Shown: positions 45,819 to 53,400 of the stretch, in pieces
Position numbering within the stretch: the stretch's first letter is position 1
How the letters are laid out: every line of letters begins with the position of its first letter
Source of the DNA: JANNSX01 sp046348995
GTDB taxonomy: Bacteria > Pseudomonadota > Alphaproteobacteria > Rhizobiales > Hyphomicrobiaceae
DNA: 64,000 nucleotides
Assembly: GCA_046348995.1 (NCBI GenBank)
Contig: JAXMDB010000005.1
Location: 329,854-393,853 of the forward strand
Direction: 5' to 3'
Notes under the pieces: generated by a model
What the model was told of the DNA's origin: nothing
What the model saw: only the letters and a program-made list of their open reading frames with translations
The model's database searches: none
Position numbers and translations under genes: made by a program

Positions 45819-47342
45819 CTAGCTGCCGCCTCCACCGCCGCTGCTGCCGTGACCTCCCCCCGAGCCGGATGAGCCCCCTCCGCCAGATCCCTTGCCGGAA
45901 TTCCCCGAGCCGTGTCCCGAGTTTGCTGAGCCATGACCGGAGCTGCCGCCCCGGCCTTTACCGCTCGATCCGCTGCGGCCGCGTCCTACGCCTTTGCCGG
46001 GCTTCTTGCTTTGCAAGGCCGCGCTCACTTTGGGCGCGGGATGCCGCTTGGCGGCAAGCTGCGTTGGAGTGCGCGTGCTGGTCGCCGTGACCTTTGCGGA
46101 TGCCGGCGCACGCCTCGCAGGTCGACGGGGTTCCTGAGCCCGCGCTACGGATTTGGAGGTTTTTCTCGACGCGCTGGAGCGGCTGGTCGTTGGAGCAGCG
46201 TCGGACCTGGCCTTGTGCGATGTCATTCGGCGTGACGTGGAGGAACGCGGTTCCTTCGCTGCGGTGGCCGCGACATCGGGCGTGAGCATCGCGGCCTCGA
46301 AGGCCGGTCGCGGTTGCGCCCCTGACGCGATTTCACCCAACGTGTGCTGGGTCATGGCCGCAAGCGCCGGGCCGGGATTGGCTTGTACGGGCGTGTCGGG
46401 GAGTGCGGCGGCCGGGGAAACGCTGGTCTCTACGGCAAGAGCAAGCTCCCCATCCCCAACGGGCGTGAGCGAGGCCCGCGGTGTCAGCGCCTTCGCCTTG
46501 GCCGAAGGTGTTCCAGCGGCAGCTGGCGCCGAAGCCGTTGCCGTCGCCGCGGTGGTCTCGACCGCGCTCACCGTGGCTTCGAGCACCGGCTTGGTCTGCG
46601 TTTTCTTGGTGGCCGCCTCGGCAACTTCGCGCCGTTTCTCGAGCACGTCGAGTTGCGCCCGGACCTGCGGCCAACCGACCACCACCAGCATCGCGAAAAT
46701 TGCCGCCAGCGTCAGTCCGTTCGTCGCGCGCAATCGCGTATCGAGCTCGCGCCGGAGCGCTTCGTCCTCGCCGGCGGTGCCTTGGATCGGCTTGCGACCG
46801 GTGACCATGGAGAGAGCGAGGTTCTCGCGATGTGAGCGGCTGGCGTGGATGACACCCAGCACGTGCAGCGGGATCAGAACGAACAGGCTGTAGACGAGGG
46901 ACTTGTGCACGGTCTCGACCCAGTCTGAGCCGAAGAAGCGGGTGCTCTCCATCATCAGGCCGGTGGTGCCGATCCCGGCGACGACCGCAAGGAGGGCCAG
47001 AATCATCGCGCCGCCAGCCGGGTTGTGGCCGAGGCTGCGAGGGGCGTCACCGCGCAGGATATCGCGGATGTAGCCGAGAACGGTTGCCGGAGCGCGGACG
47101 AAATCGGCGAAGCGGGCATGCTTGGTGCCGGCAAATCCCCAGACGATGCGGAACACGAGCAGGCCCACAGCGGTATAGCCGGCGAGCCGATGCACTTTGC
47201 CCAGGCCATCCGATGTCAGATAAGCGGCCAGGATGCTCGCGGCCAGCGCCCAATGAAAGACGCGGACCGCGAGATCCCAGACGAGCACCGTCTCCGGGGT
47301 GCGGGAACCGCCGGAGACAGCGCCGATGTCGCTCGAGCTCAA
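45819..47342 (-). CDS. Cytochrome b561-like protein with a long disordered C-terminal tail
   Basis: A di-heme membrane cytochrome b (Ni/Fe-hydrogenase b-type/b561 group) with an unusual extension, 507 residues in all. Four helices with heme-ligand His candidates occupy residues 20-190: VRVFHWALAASI, KVHRLAGYTAVGLLVFRIVW, GSDWVETVHKSLVY and LIPLHVLGVIHASRSHREN. A fifth helix (LTLAAIFAMLVVVGW) near residue 215 follows a charged stretch. Residues from about 235 are low-complexity: Ala/Thr/Lys-rich, then Arg/Ser-rich, and a final 60 residues of Gly, Ser, His and Lys. The start is a TTG overlapping the stop of the PepSY gene (TTGA), so the two are translationally coupled. It probably passes electrons in the inner membrane; the role of the tail is unknown. 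Confidence 0.78.
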   Translation of the reverse strand: MSSSDIGAVSGGSRTPETVLVWDLAVRVFHWALAASILAAYLTSDGLGKVHRLAGYTAVGLLVFRIVWGFAGTKHARFADFVRAPATVLGYIRDILRGDAPRSLGHNPAGGAMILALLAVVAGIGTTGLMMESTRFFGSDWVETVHKSLVYSLFVLIPLHVLGVIHASRSHRENLALSMVTGRKPIQGTAGEDEALRRELDTRLRATNGLTLAAIFAMLVVVGWPQVRAQLDVLEKRREVAEAATKKTQTKPVLEATVSAVETTAATATASAPAAAGTPSAKAKALTPRASLTPVGDGELALAVETSVSPAAALPDTPVQANPGPALAAMTQHTLGEIASGAQPRPAFEAAMLTPDVAATAAKEPRSSTSRRMTSHKARSDAAPTTSRSSASRKTSKSVARAQEPRRPARRAPASAKVTATSTRTPTQLAAKRHPAPKVSAALQSKKPGKGVGRGRSGSSGKGRGGSSGHGSANSGHGSGNSGKGSGGGGSSGSGGGHGSSGGGGGS

Positions 47343-47620
47343 GAGCCCTTCTCTTCGGAGAGCATGACCTCGGCGGTGACCGGGTTCAGGAACATCTCGA
47401 AGGTCTTGCCGTCCTTCACGCCGTAGATCTCGTAGCAGGTGCCGGTTTCCTCGACCTTCTTGACCTCGTAGCCGAGCTCCACAGCCTTGGCCGAGATCTG
47501 CTCTTGCGTCATCCATTTGTCCTTGGCCTCGTCCGTGCACTTGTCGAGGCCGTCGGCGAAAGCCGTGCCGGAGGCGAGGAGGCCGAGCGAGAGTGCGGCA
47601 GTGGCGAAAGCGAGCTTCAT
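47339..47620 (-). CDS. Small periplasmic PepSY-type protein
   Basis: A 93-residue exported protein: signal peptide MKLAFATAALSLGLLASGTA with cleavage after AFA, then a PepSY-like domain (WMTQEQISAKAVELGYEVKK, GTCYEIYGVKDGKTFEMFLN, PVTAEVMLSEE). Two cysteines (DKCTDEA and GTCYE) could form a disulfide. PepSY proteins next to a b-type cytochrome are a recurring pair in proteobacteria. Here the stop overlaps the cytochrome start. GGAGAAG upstream supports ATG 47620 rather than 47632. Confidence 0.82.
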   Translation of the reverse strand: MKLAFATAALSLGLLASGTAFADGLDKCTDEAKDKWMTQEQISAKAVELGYEVKKVEETGTCYEIYGVKDGKTFEMFLNPVTAEVMLSEEKGS

Positions 47621-47751
47621 GATCTTCTCCATGTGTGTTTGTCGCGGGAGGAGCGACGGGATGTGATCCGTACACAGGAGGTCGTGACACGTGGCTGACA
47701 GCTGGCGTCAGCGTTTTGTCAGGAGAGGAATTTGTCTCGCGAGCAGGGCCG

Positions 47752-48012
47752 TCAGTCGATCTTAAGATCGTCGACGAAGCGGGTCTCTGGGGTGAGCTTC
47801 TCAGGCCTCACGACCATCTGACGGGCGATGATCCGGACCAGGAGCTCGTAGACGTCGCCCGCGTTCTGAGGCGTGCCTTTTGCGGCCAGCAGTGACAGGA
47901 TCGCACGATGCGCATCGCCGACCGTGCGCAGGCTTTCCGCCATTTCATCCGTGATGACGATGTCGAAGGCCTCCTCGAAGGCCTCGAGCAACTCGACCGA
48001 ATCCATGCCCAT
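47752..48012 (-). CDS. Acyl-carrier-like protein with permuted order
   Basis: An 86-residue acyl carrier-like protein in which the halves of the fold are reversed. It begins GMDSVELLEAFEEAFDI, the phosphopantetheine-serine motif plus helix II, then helix III (ESLRTVGDAHRAILSLLA), a linker (AKGTPQNAGD), and last helix I with its loop (VYELLVRIIARQM, RPEKLTPETRFVDDLKID). In a normal carrier protein helix I comes first and VDDL-G-x-D runs directly into SVELL. Here the chain ends exactly where the serine motif would start. An in-frame TAG lies 17 codons upstream, too close for a normal N-terminal helix I. It is probably a 4'-phosphopantetheinylated carrier. No synthase is adjacent; divergent BKACE and co-directional PepSY genes flank it. 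Confidence 0.72.
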   Translation of the reverse strand: MGMDSVELLEAFEEAFDIVITDEMAESLRTVGDAHRAILSLLAAKGTPQNAGDVYELLVRIIARQMVVRPEKLTPETRFVDDLKID

Positions 48013-48122
48013 CCCAAGGCCCAGCCCGTCGCAATTTGCATTTCCAACAGCGCGATAAGTCTAGCGGGCGGGTGCTGGGCCGACTAGCTTTGTGCCGAGC
48101 CAGAGGAACAGGAACCACGCCT

Positions 48123-49019
48123 ATGATGAACTGGAACGTCTTCATCACCTGCCCCGTCACGGGCGCCGGTGCCACGACCGACAAGAGCGACAAAGTCCCG
48201 GTCACGCCGAAGCAGATCGCCGACTCGGCGATCGAGGCGGCCAAGGCCGGTGCCGCGATCGTGCATCTGCACGTGCGCGAGCCCAAGACCGGCGCCGGCT
48301 CGCGGTCGGTCGCCTACTACAAGGAGGCCGTTGACCGCATCCGCTCGTCGGGTGTCGATGTCATCATCAACCTCACCGCCGGCATGGGCGGCGATCTCGT
48401 GCTCGGGCCGCCCGAGAAGCCGCTGCCGCAGGACAAGAGCACCGACCTCGTCGGCGCCACCGAGCGTCTGCTGCACGTCAAGGAGCTGCTGCCCGAGATC
48501 TGCACGCTCGACTGCGGCACGATGAATTTCTTGGGCGGCACCGACAACATCATGGTGAACGGCCCGGCGACGCTGAAGGTCATGGCGAAGCTGATGCAGG
48601 ACTACGGCGTGAAGCCCGAGTGCGAGGTGTTCGACACGGGCCAGCTCTGGCAGGTCAAGGATTTGATGAAGGACGGCCTGCTGGATGATCCCGTGCTGAT
48701 CCAGCTCTGCATGGGCATCCCCTACGGTGCGCCCTCCGACGTCAACTCGTTCATGGCGATGGTCAACAACATGCCGCAAGGCGCCATCTGGTCGAGCTTC
48801 GCCATCAGCCGCATGCAGATGCCGTGGGTGGCGCAGGCGGTGCTCGCCGGTGGCAACGTGCGCGTCGGTCTCGAGGACAATATCTATCTGTCCAAGGGCG
48901 TGCTTGCGACGAACGGCCAACTCGTTGAGCGGGCAAGCAGCATCCTCGCCAACATGGGCTGCTCGATCATGAGCGCCGAGGAGACCCGCAAGAAGCTGAA
49001 GCTCAAGAAGAGGGGCTAG
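48123..49019 (+). CDS. Beta-keto acid cleavage enzyme (BKACE), probable dehydrocarnitine cleavage
   Basis: A 298-residue BKACE protein (DUF849, 3-keto-5-aminohexanoate cleavage type). These zinc TIM barrels transfer the acyl part of a beta-keto acid to acetyl-CoA, giving acetoacetate and a new acyl-CoA. The zinc ligands are seen in AAIVHLHVREPKTGAGS, with the general-base Glu/Arg region in NLTAGMGGDLVLGPPEK and CTLDCGTMNFLG. The paired carnitine dehydrogenase-thioesterase gene 1 kb downstream makes 3-dehydrocarnitine the best-supported substrate, yielding betainyl-CoA plus acetoacetate (known pathway, applied by inference). The frame is open to 48036, but MMNWNVFITCPVTG is the family start, with AGAGGAAC upstream. 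Confidence 0.88.
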   Translation: MMNWNVFITCPVTGAGATTDKSDKVPVTPKQIADSAIEAAKAGAAIVHLHVREPKTGAGSRSVAYYKEAVDRIRSSGVDVIINLTAGMGGDLVLGPPEKPLPQDKSTDLVGATERLLHVKELLPEICTLDCGTMNFLGGTDNIMVNGPATLKVMAKLMQDYGVKPECEVFDTGQLWQVKDLMKDGLLDDPVLIQLCMGIPYGAPSDVNSFMAMVNNMPQGAIWSSFAISRMQMPWVAQAVLAGGNVRVGLEDNIYLSKGVLATNGQLVERASSILANMGCSIMSAEETRKKLKLKKRG

Positions 49020-49025
49020 CGAAGG

Positions 49026-49118
49026 GGCGAATGGTGAGTGGCGAATGGCGAATGGGGTAGCGGACTGTTCGGGTCACGCCCTGTCTCCCTAATTGCCATT
49101 CGCCATTCGCCACTCGCC
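49026..49118. repeat. Palindromic GCGAATGG/GAGTGG intergenic repeat, copy 1
   Basis: The core left arm GAGTGGCGAATGGCGAATGG (49036-49055) is perfectly complementary to 49096-49115, and pairing extends further outward imperfectly. A loop of about 40 bases with little structure lies between. The element sits between the BKACE stop and the SDR start. A related tract occurs at 36519-36546 and a second full copy at 49903-50034. Confidence 0.75.
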
Positions 49119-49126
49119 CATTCCAC

Positions 49127-49894
49127 ATGACCCACGCCAATCAACGCGTCATCATCACGGCGGCCGGCTCCGGCATCGGCCGCGTCACCGCGCTCGCTTA
49201 CGTCAAGGCCGGCGCCAAGGTCTTCATCTGCGATGTCGACAAGCCGGCGCTGGAGGCGACGCTCGCCGAGGAGCCGAAGCTCAAGGGGATGGTCGCCGAC
49301 GTCGCCGACGAGGCGCAGGTGGCAACCTTCTTCCAGGCCGCGCTGAAGCACCTCGGCGGCCTCGACGTGCTTGTCAGCATGGCCGGAATCGCCGGCCCGA
49401 CCCTGCCCGTCGAGGAGCTCTCGTTCGAGGACTGGCGGAGGTGCCTCGCCGTCAATCTCGATGCGGCGTTTCTCTGCGCCAAGGCGGCCATTCCACATCT
49501 GAAGGCTCAGCGCAGCGGCTCGATCATCAACCTGTCGTCGACGGCGGGCCTGTTCGGCTTTGCCCGCCGCTCGCCTTACTGCTCGGCCAAGTGGGCAATC
49601 CGCGGCCTAACGAAGACGCTCGCCACCGAGCTCGGCCCCTTCGGTATCCGCTCGAACTGCATCTGCCCCGGTGCCGTCGAGGGCGACCGGATCGATCGCG
49701 TGATTGCGGCGGAAGCGGCCAAGACCGGCCGCAGCGTCAACGAGGTGCGGGCCCAGTACGCCGACCAAGCCTCGTTGAAGACCTTCATCTCGCCGCAGGA
49801 CATCGCCAATGCGATCCTGTTCCTGACGTCCGAGGCCGGTGCCCGTATCTCTGGCCAAGAGGTCGCGGTGGATGGGCATACGGAAGTGACGTGA
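49127..49894 (+). CDS. Short-chain dehydrogenase/reductase in the carnitine island
   Basis: A 255-residue classical SDR. The cofactor motif is VIITAAGSGIGRVTALAYVK, with an acidic residue after strand 2 (FICDVDKPAL) that suggests NAD+ rather than NADP+. The catalytic tetrad lies in VSMAGIAGP, IINLSSTAG and YCSAKWAIRGLTKTLA, and the C-terminus is GARISGQEVAVDGHTEV. Its substrate is not shown. Lying between BKACE and the carnitine dehydrogenase, it may act on carnitine-related hydroxy compounds such as a D-isomer or 3-hydroxybutyrate from the acetoacetate released (inference). Both sides carry copies of the same palindromic repeat. Confidence 0.85.
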   Translation: MTHANQRVIITAAGSGIGRVTALAYVKAGAKVFICDVDKPALEATLAEEPKLKGMVADVADEAQVATFFQAALKHLGGLDVLVSMAGIAGPTLPVEELSFEDWRRCLAVNLDAAFLCAKAAIPHLKAQRSGSIINLSSTAGLFGFARRSPYCSAKWAIRGLTKTLATELGPFGIRSNCICPGAVEGDRIDRVIAAEAAKTGRSVNEVRAQYADQASLKTFISPQDIANAILFLTSEAGARISGQEVAVDGHTEVT

Positions 49895-49902
49895 ACAGGC
49901 GC

Positions 49903-50034
49903 GAATAGGCAGTGGCGAATGGCGAGTGGGGCGCGATTGCCGGTCTGACGTACGGCAGCTCGAGTGCTGATCGCCATTTGCGGTGACGCTTCGCGACTAT
50001 TGCAGTACCCCATTCGCCATTCGCAACTCGCCCC
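49903..50034. repeat. Palindromic GCGAATGG/GAGTGG intergenic repeat, copy 2
   Basis: The left arm runs GCGAATAGGCAGTGGCG and AATGGCGAGTGGGG from about 49901 to 49931. The right arm is CCCCATTCGCCATTCGC and AACTCGCCCC from 50008 to 50034. The arms are inverted with a few mismatches and enclose about 75 bases. The element lies between the SDR stop and the carnitine dehydrogenase start. Confidence 0.7.
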
Positions 50035-50050
50035 TTTTGAGGACATCCAC

Positions 50051-51538
50051 ATGACCACCGTCACCAAAGCCGCCTGCATCGGCGCCGGCGTCATCGGCTC
50101 GGCTTGGGCCGCGCGGCTCGCCTGGAACGGGATCGACGTGAAAATTCTCGATCCGCATCCGGAGGCCGAAACGCGGCTCGCCGAGGTCATGGCGAACGCC
50201 GATCGCGCGCAGGCGAAGCTCACGATGGCGCCGCGCGGACGCAAGGGTACCGTCAAGGTCGTGCGTGATCTCGCCGAAGCCGTGCACGACGCCGACTTCA
50301 TCCAGGAGAGCGCGCCCGAGCGCGAAGATCTCAAGATGAAGTTGCTCGCCGACGTCGACGCGCACTGCCGCCCGGACATCCTGATCGGCTCCTCGACCTC
50401 TGGCCTGCTCCCCTCGAAGCTGCAATCCAAGATGAAGCACCCCGAGCGCTTCCTCGTCGGGCATCCGTTCAACCCGGTCTATCTGATGCCGCTGGTCGAG
50501 GTCGTCGGCGGCGAGAAGACCACCAAGCCCTTCATCGACAAGGCGATGGCCTTCTATCGCGAGATCGGCATGCAGCCGCTGCACGTGAAGAAGGAGGTCG
50601 ATGCCTTCATCGCCGATCGCCTGATGGAGGCGCTGTGGCGCGAGGCCCTCTGGCTCGTCAACGACGGGGTCGCCACCGCCGAGGAAATCGACGACGCCAT
50701 GCGCTATGGCCCGGGCCTGCGCTGGAGCTTCATGGGCACGTTCCAAATCTATCGTATCGCCGGCGGGCCCGATGGCATGCGCCACTTCATGAGCCAGTTC
50801 GGACCGGCGCTCAAATGGCCGTGGACGAAGCTGATGGACGTGCCCGAGCTCACCGACGCGCTGATCGACAAGGTCGCCGCCCAGTCGGACGACCAGGCCA
50901 AGGGCCTATCGATCCGCGAGCTCGAGAGGAAGCGCGACGACTGCCTCATCGCCGTCTTCCAGGCGCTGAAAGGGCAGGGCTGGGGCGCCGGCCAGACGCT
51001 CGCCGACTATGAGCGCTTGCTCATCGACAAGTCGGTCTCGGTCAGGCCCGACCTCAAGCATGACCTCACCAAGCCGCTGCGTCTGCTCGACATGGCGATC
51101 CCGGCCGAGTGGACCGACTACAACGGCCATCTCAATGACAGCCGCTATCACGAGGTGTTCACGCGCGGCTCGGACGGCATCATGGTGCTGATCGGTGCGG
51201 GGCAGGAGTACATCAAGGCCGGACGCAGCCTCTATACGGCCGAGACGCATACGATCTACCGCAAGGAGGTCGCAGCCCACGCGCCGATCTATGTGACGAC
51301 GCAACTGCTCGGCCACGACCGGAAGAAGATCCACTTCTTCATGAGCATGCATCACGCCCAGACGAACGAGGTGCTGGCGACCTGCGAGCAGGTGATGCTC
51401 AACGTCGACACGAAGGCCAAGGCGGTCGTGGAGTTCACTCCGGATGTGATGGCCAAGCTCGCCGAGGTGCAGAAGGGGCAGGATACCATTCCGCATCCCA
51501 AGGAGGTCGGAAGGTCGGTGGGGTTGAAGAAGGGGTGA
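50051..51538 (+). CDS. Carnitine 3-dehydrogenase fused to a betainyl-CoA thioesterase-type domain
   Basis: A 495-residue two-domain protein. Residues 1 to about 325 are an L-carnitine dehydrogenase of the 3-hydroxyacyl-CoA dehydrogenase fold: NAD motif ACIGAGVIGSAWAARLAWNG, FIQESAPEREDLK, SSTSGLLPSKLQ, the catalytic His in GHPFNPVYLMPLVEVVGG, and a helical domain with DRLMEALWREALWLVNDGV. From residue 342 follows a hotdog thioesterase (AIPAEWTDYNGHLNDSRYHE, then SLYTAETHTIYRKEVAAHAP, then VMLNVDTKAKAVVEF). The fusion is known in carnitine-degrading rhizobia. It would make 3-dehydrocarnitine, which BKACE cleaves, and then release glycine betaine from betainyl-CoA. Only the roles in this organism are inferred. 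GAGGACATCC precedes the ATG. Confidence 0.9.
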   Translation: MTTVTKAACIGAGVIGSAWAARLAWNGIDVKILDPHPEAETRLAEVMANADRAQAKLTMAPRGRKGTVKVVRDLAEAVHDADFIQESAPEREDLKMKLLADVDAHCRPDILIGSSTSGLLPSKLQSKMKHPERFLVGHPFNPVYLMPLVEVVGGEKTTKPFIDKAMAFYREIGMQPLHVKKEVDAFIADRLMEALWREALWLVNDGVATAEEIDDAMRYGPGLRWSFMGTFQIYRIAGGPDGMRHFMSQFGPALKWPWTKLMDVPELTDALIDKVAAQSDDQAKGLSIRELERKRDDCLIAVFQALKGQGWGAGQTLADYERLLIDKSVSVRPDLKHDLTKPLRLLDMAIPAEWTDYNGHLNDSRYHEVFTRGSDGIMVLIGAGQEYIKAGRSLYTAETHTIYRKEVAAHAPIYVTTQLLGHDRKKIHFFMSMHHAQTNEVLATCEQVMLNVDTKAKAVVEFTPDVMAKLAEVQKGQDTIPHPKEVGRSVGLKKG

Positions 51539-51551
51539 TGTAAGGCTTTGG

Positions 51552-51580
51552 TTGACATGCGTAAGGCGATGCCTTACATC
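51552..51580 (+). promoter_or_regulatory. higBA promoter/operator
   Basis: TTGACA at 51552-51557 and a weak TACATC at 51575-51580 (17-base spacer) lie just upstream of higB. Between them is the perfect inverted repeat GTAAGGC-GAT-GCCTTAC (51561-51577), a likely HigA operator. A further TAAGGC half-site is at 51541-51546. Confidence 0.6.
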
Positions 51581-51595
51581 TGACGGGCGTCGTCG

Positions 51596-51880
51596 ATGAT
51601 CGTCAGCTTCCGCAGCAAAGCCCTCGAGCCTTTCTGGTGGAAAGGCGAGGTCCGGCGGGTCGATGCGCGGCATGTCGAGCGCCTACGACGCTTGCTTGCC
51701 GACCTGGAGGACGCGAAGGCTCCGGAAGACATGAATCTTCCCGGCAGCTACTTCCATCCCCTCGTGGGCGATCAGTCCGGCCGGTACGCCGTGCGTGTCA
51801 ACAAGAACTGGCGATTGACGTTCGGTTGGTCGGACCATGGACCCGATGCCCTCGACGTCGACTACGAGGACTATCATTGA
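51596..51880 (+). CDS. higB: HigB-family toxin (RelE superfamily)
   Basis: A 94-residue HigB-type mRNA interferase, ribosome-dependent in known members. It matches the family with MIVSFRSKALEPFWWKGEVR, LADLEDAKAPEDMNLPGSYF, HPLVGDQSGRYAVRVNKNWR and LTFGWSDHGPDALDVDYEDY. These give the HigB pattern of a basic patch (Arg, Asn, Lys) before the final Asp-rich strand. It precedes the antitoxin by 13 bp, the toxin-first order of higBA. A palindromic promoter region lies directly upstream. The module interrupts an otherwise catabolic gene row, so it was probably inserted there. Confidence 0.9.
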   Translation: MIVSFRSKALEPFWWKGEVRRVDARHVERLRRLLADLEDAKAPEDMNLPGSYFHPLVGDQSGRYAVRVNKNWRLTFGWSDHGPDALDVDYEDYH

Positions 51881-51893
51881 GGAGAGGTCACCG

Positions 51894-52223
51894 ATGAGGA
51901 CATCCCGACGCCACCCTAGCCATCCCGTACCGCATCCGGCGGAGGGCTTGCGCGAGGATGTCCTCCCCGCCCTCAAGATCAGCAAGGCAGCCTTTGCCAA
52001 AGCCCTCGGTGTATCACGTCAGACCCTTTACGACCTTCTAGCCGAGCGTCAGGGCATCACCGCCGAGATGGCCATTCGACTGGAGAAGGTCATTGGCGGT
52101 TCTGCGGAGTTCTGGCTCGCCCGCCAGGCCTCTTATGATCTCTGGAAAGCGCGAAAGAGTTCAATGAAGGCCGGACTGAAGAAACTTCGGGCAGCAACCT
52201 CTCTCCGCGAAGCCGCCGAATAG
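51894..52223 (+). CDS. higA: HigA-family antitoxin
   Basis: A 109-residue antitoxin with a Cro/C1-type helix-turn-helix. HPAEGLREDVLPALKISKAA is the family opening. The recognition helix region is FAKALGVSRQTLYDLLAERQ, followed by ITAEMAIRLEKVIGGSAEFW, typical of HigA. It would bind HigB and repress the operon at the GTAAGGC/GCCTTAC palindrome upstream. GGAGAGG at 51881-51887 fixes the ATG at 51894. The acyl-CoA dehydrogenase gene starts 13 bp after its stop, so the TA promoter may read into the catabolic genes. Confidence 0.9.
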   Translation: MRTSRRHPSHPVPHPAEGLREDVLPALKISKAAFAKALGVSRQTLYDLLAERQGITAEMAIRLEKVIGGSAEFWLARQASYDLWKARKSSMKAGLKKLRAATSLREAAE

Positions 52224-52236
52224 TCAGGACGCACAC

Positions 52237-53400
52237 ATGGATTTCTCCCTCACCGACGAGCAGCGGCTCATCGTCGACACCACCCGCGCCTTCGTCGAGA
52301 CCGAGCTTTACCCGCACGAGGCAGAGATCGAGGCGACGGGGAAGCTCCGTCCCGAGGTGCGCGACGCGCTGAAAGCGAAGGCCATCGCGGCCGGCCTCTA
52401 TGCCGCCAACATGCCGGCCGAGGTCGGGGGAGCCGGGCTCGATACGCTGACTTGGGTGCTGTACGAGCGCGAGCTCGGACGGACGAGCTATGTGCTCCAC
52501 TACACCTGCGTGGCGCGGCCATCGAACATCCTGATGGCCTGCAACAAAGAGCAGCGCGAGCGCTATCTCTTTCCCTCGATCCGCGGCGAGACGTCGGACT
52601 GTCTTGCCCTCACCGAGCCTGGCGCTGGCTCGGATCTCCGCGGCATGAAGACTTTTGCCCGCGCCGACGGCGACGACTTCGTCATCAACGGCACGAAGCA
52701 CTTCATCAGCCACGCCGACGAGGCGAGCTTCGTCATCCTGTTCGCGGCGACCGGCGAGGAGGAGACGTCGCGCGGCACGAAGAAGCTCATCACGGCGTTC
52801 CTGATCGACAAGGGGCATCCGGGCTTCACGGTGCGCGAGGGCTACAAGAACGTCTCGCATCGCGGTTACAACAATTGCATTCTCGAGTTCACCGATTGCC
52901 GGGTGCCGAAATCTCAGGTTCTGGGCGAGGTTCACAAGGGCTTCGAGGTGGCGAACGAATGGCTCGGCGCCACGCGTCTGCAAGTCGCCTCGACCTGCTT
53001 GGGTCGCGCCGACCGCGCGCTCGGGCTCGCCAAGCAATGGGCCGTCGATCGCCAGCAGTTCGGCCAGCAGATCGGTAAATTCCAGGGCGTGTCCTTCAAG
53101 CTCGCGGACATGGCGATGGAGCTTCGCGCCGCCGAGCTGCTGACGATGGAAGCGGCCTGGAAGTTCGACCAGAAAACCGTGACCGACATGGACATGGCGA
53201 TGGCCAAGCTCAAGGCCACGGAGGTCTTGGCCTTCATCGCCGACGAAGCCATCCAGATCCACGGCGGCATGGGATTGATGAGCGATCTTCCGCTCGAGCG
53301 CATCTGGCGGGACTCTCGCGTGGAACGCATCTGGGAAGGGACCAGCGAGATCCAGCGCCACATTATTTCGCGCGGGATGCTGAGGCCGCTCGGCGGATGA
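52237..53400 (+). CDS. Acyl-CoA dehydrogenase, possible gamma-butyrobetainyl-CoA dehydrogenase
   Basis: A 387-residue FAD acyl-CoA dehydrogenase. N-terminal helical domain (MDFSLTDEQRLIVDTTRAFV), FAD/substrate strand LALTEPGAGSDLRGMKTFAR with FVINGTKHFISHADEA, and the middle beta domain with VSHRGYNNCILEFTDCRVP. The C-terminal domain carries the catalytic Glu in RVERIWEGTSEIQRHIISR and AIQIHGGMGLM for the FAD partner. It is a full-length enzyme. In the carnitine island it could oxidise gamma-butyrobetainyl-CoA to crotonobetainyl-CoA ahead of the CaiD-like hydratase (inference). Its stop overlaps the transporter gene by four bases. Confidence 0.88.
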   Translation: MDFSLTDEQRLIVDTTRAFVETELYPHEAEIEATGKLRPEVRDALKAKAIAAGLYAANMPAEVGGAGLDTLTWVLYERELGRTSYVLHYTCVARPSNILMACNKEQRERYLFPSIRGETSDCLALTEPGAGSDLRGMKTFARADGDDFVINGTKHFISHADEASFVILFAATGEEETSRGTKKLITAFLIDKGHPGFTVREGYKNVSHRGYNNCILEFTDCRVPKSQVLGEVHKGFEVANEWLGATRLQVASTCLGRADRALGLAKQWAVDRQQFGQQIGKFQGVSFKLADMAMELRAAELLTMEAAWKFDQKTVTDMDMAMAKLKATEVLAFIADEAIQIHGGMGLMSDLPLERIWRDSRVERIWEGTSEIQRHIISRGMLRPLGG

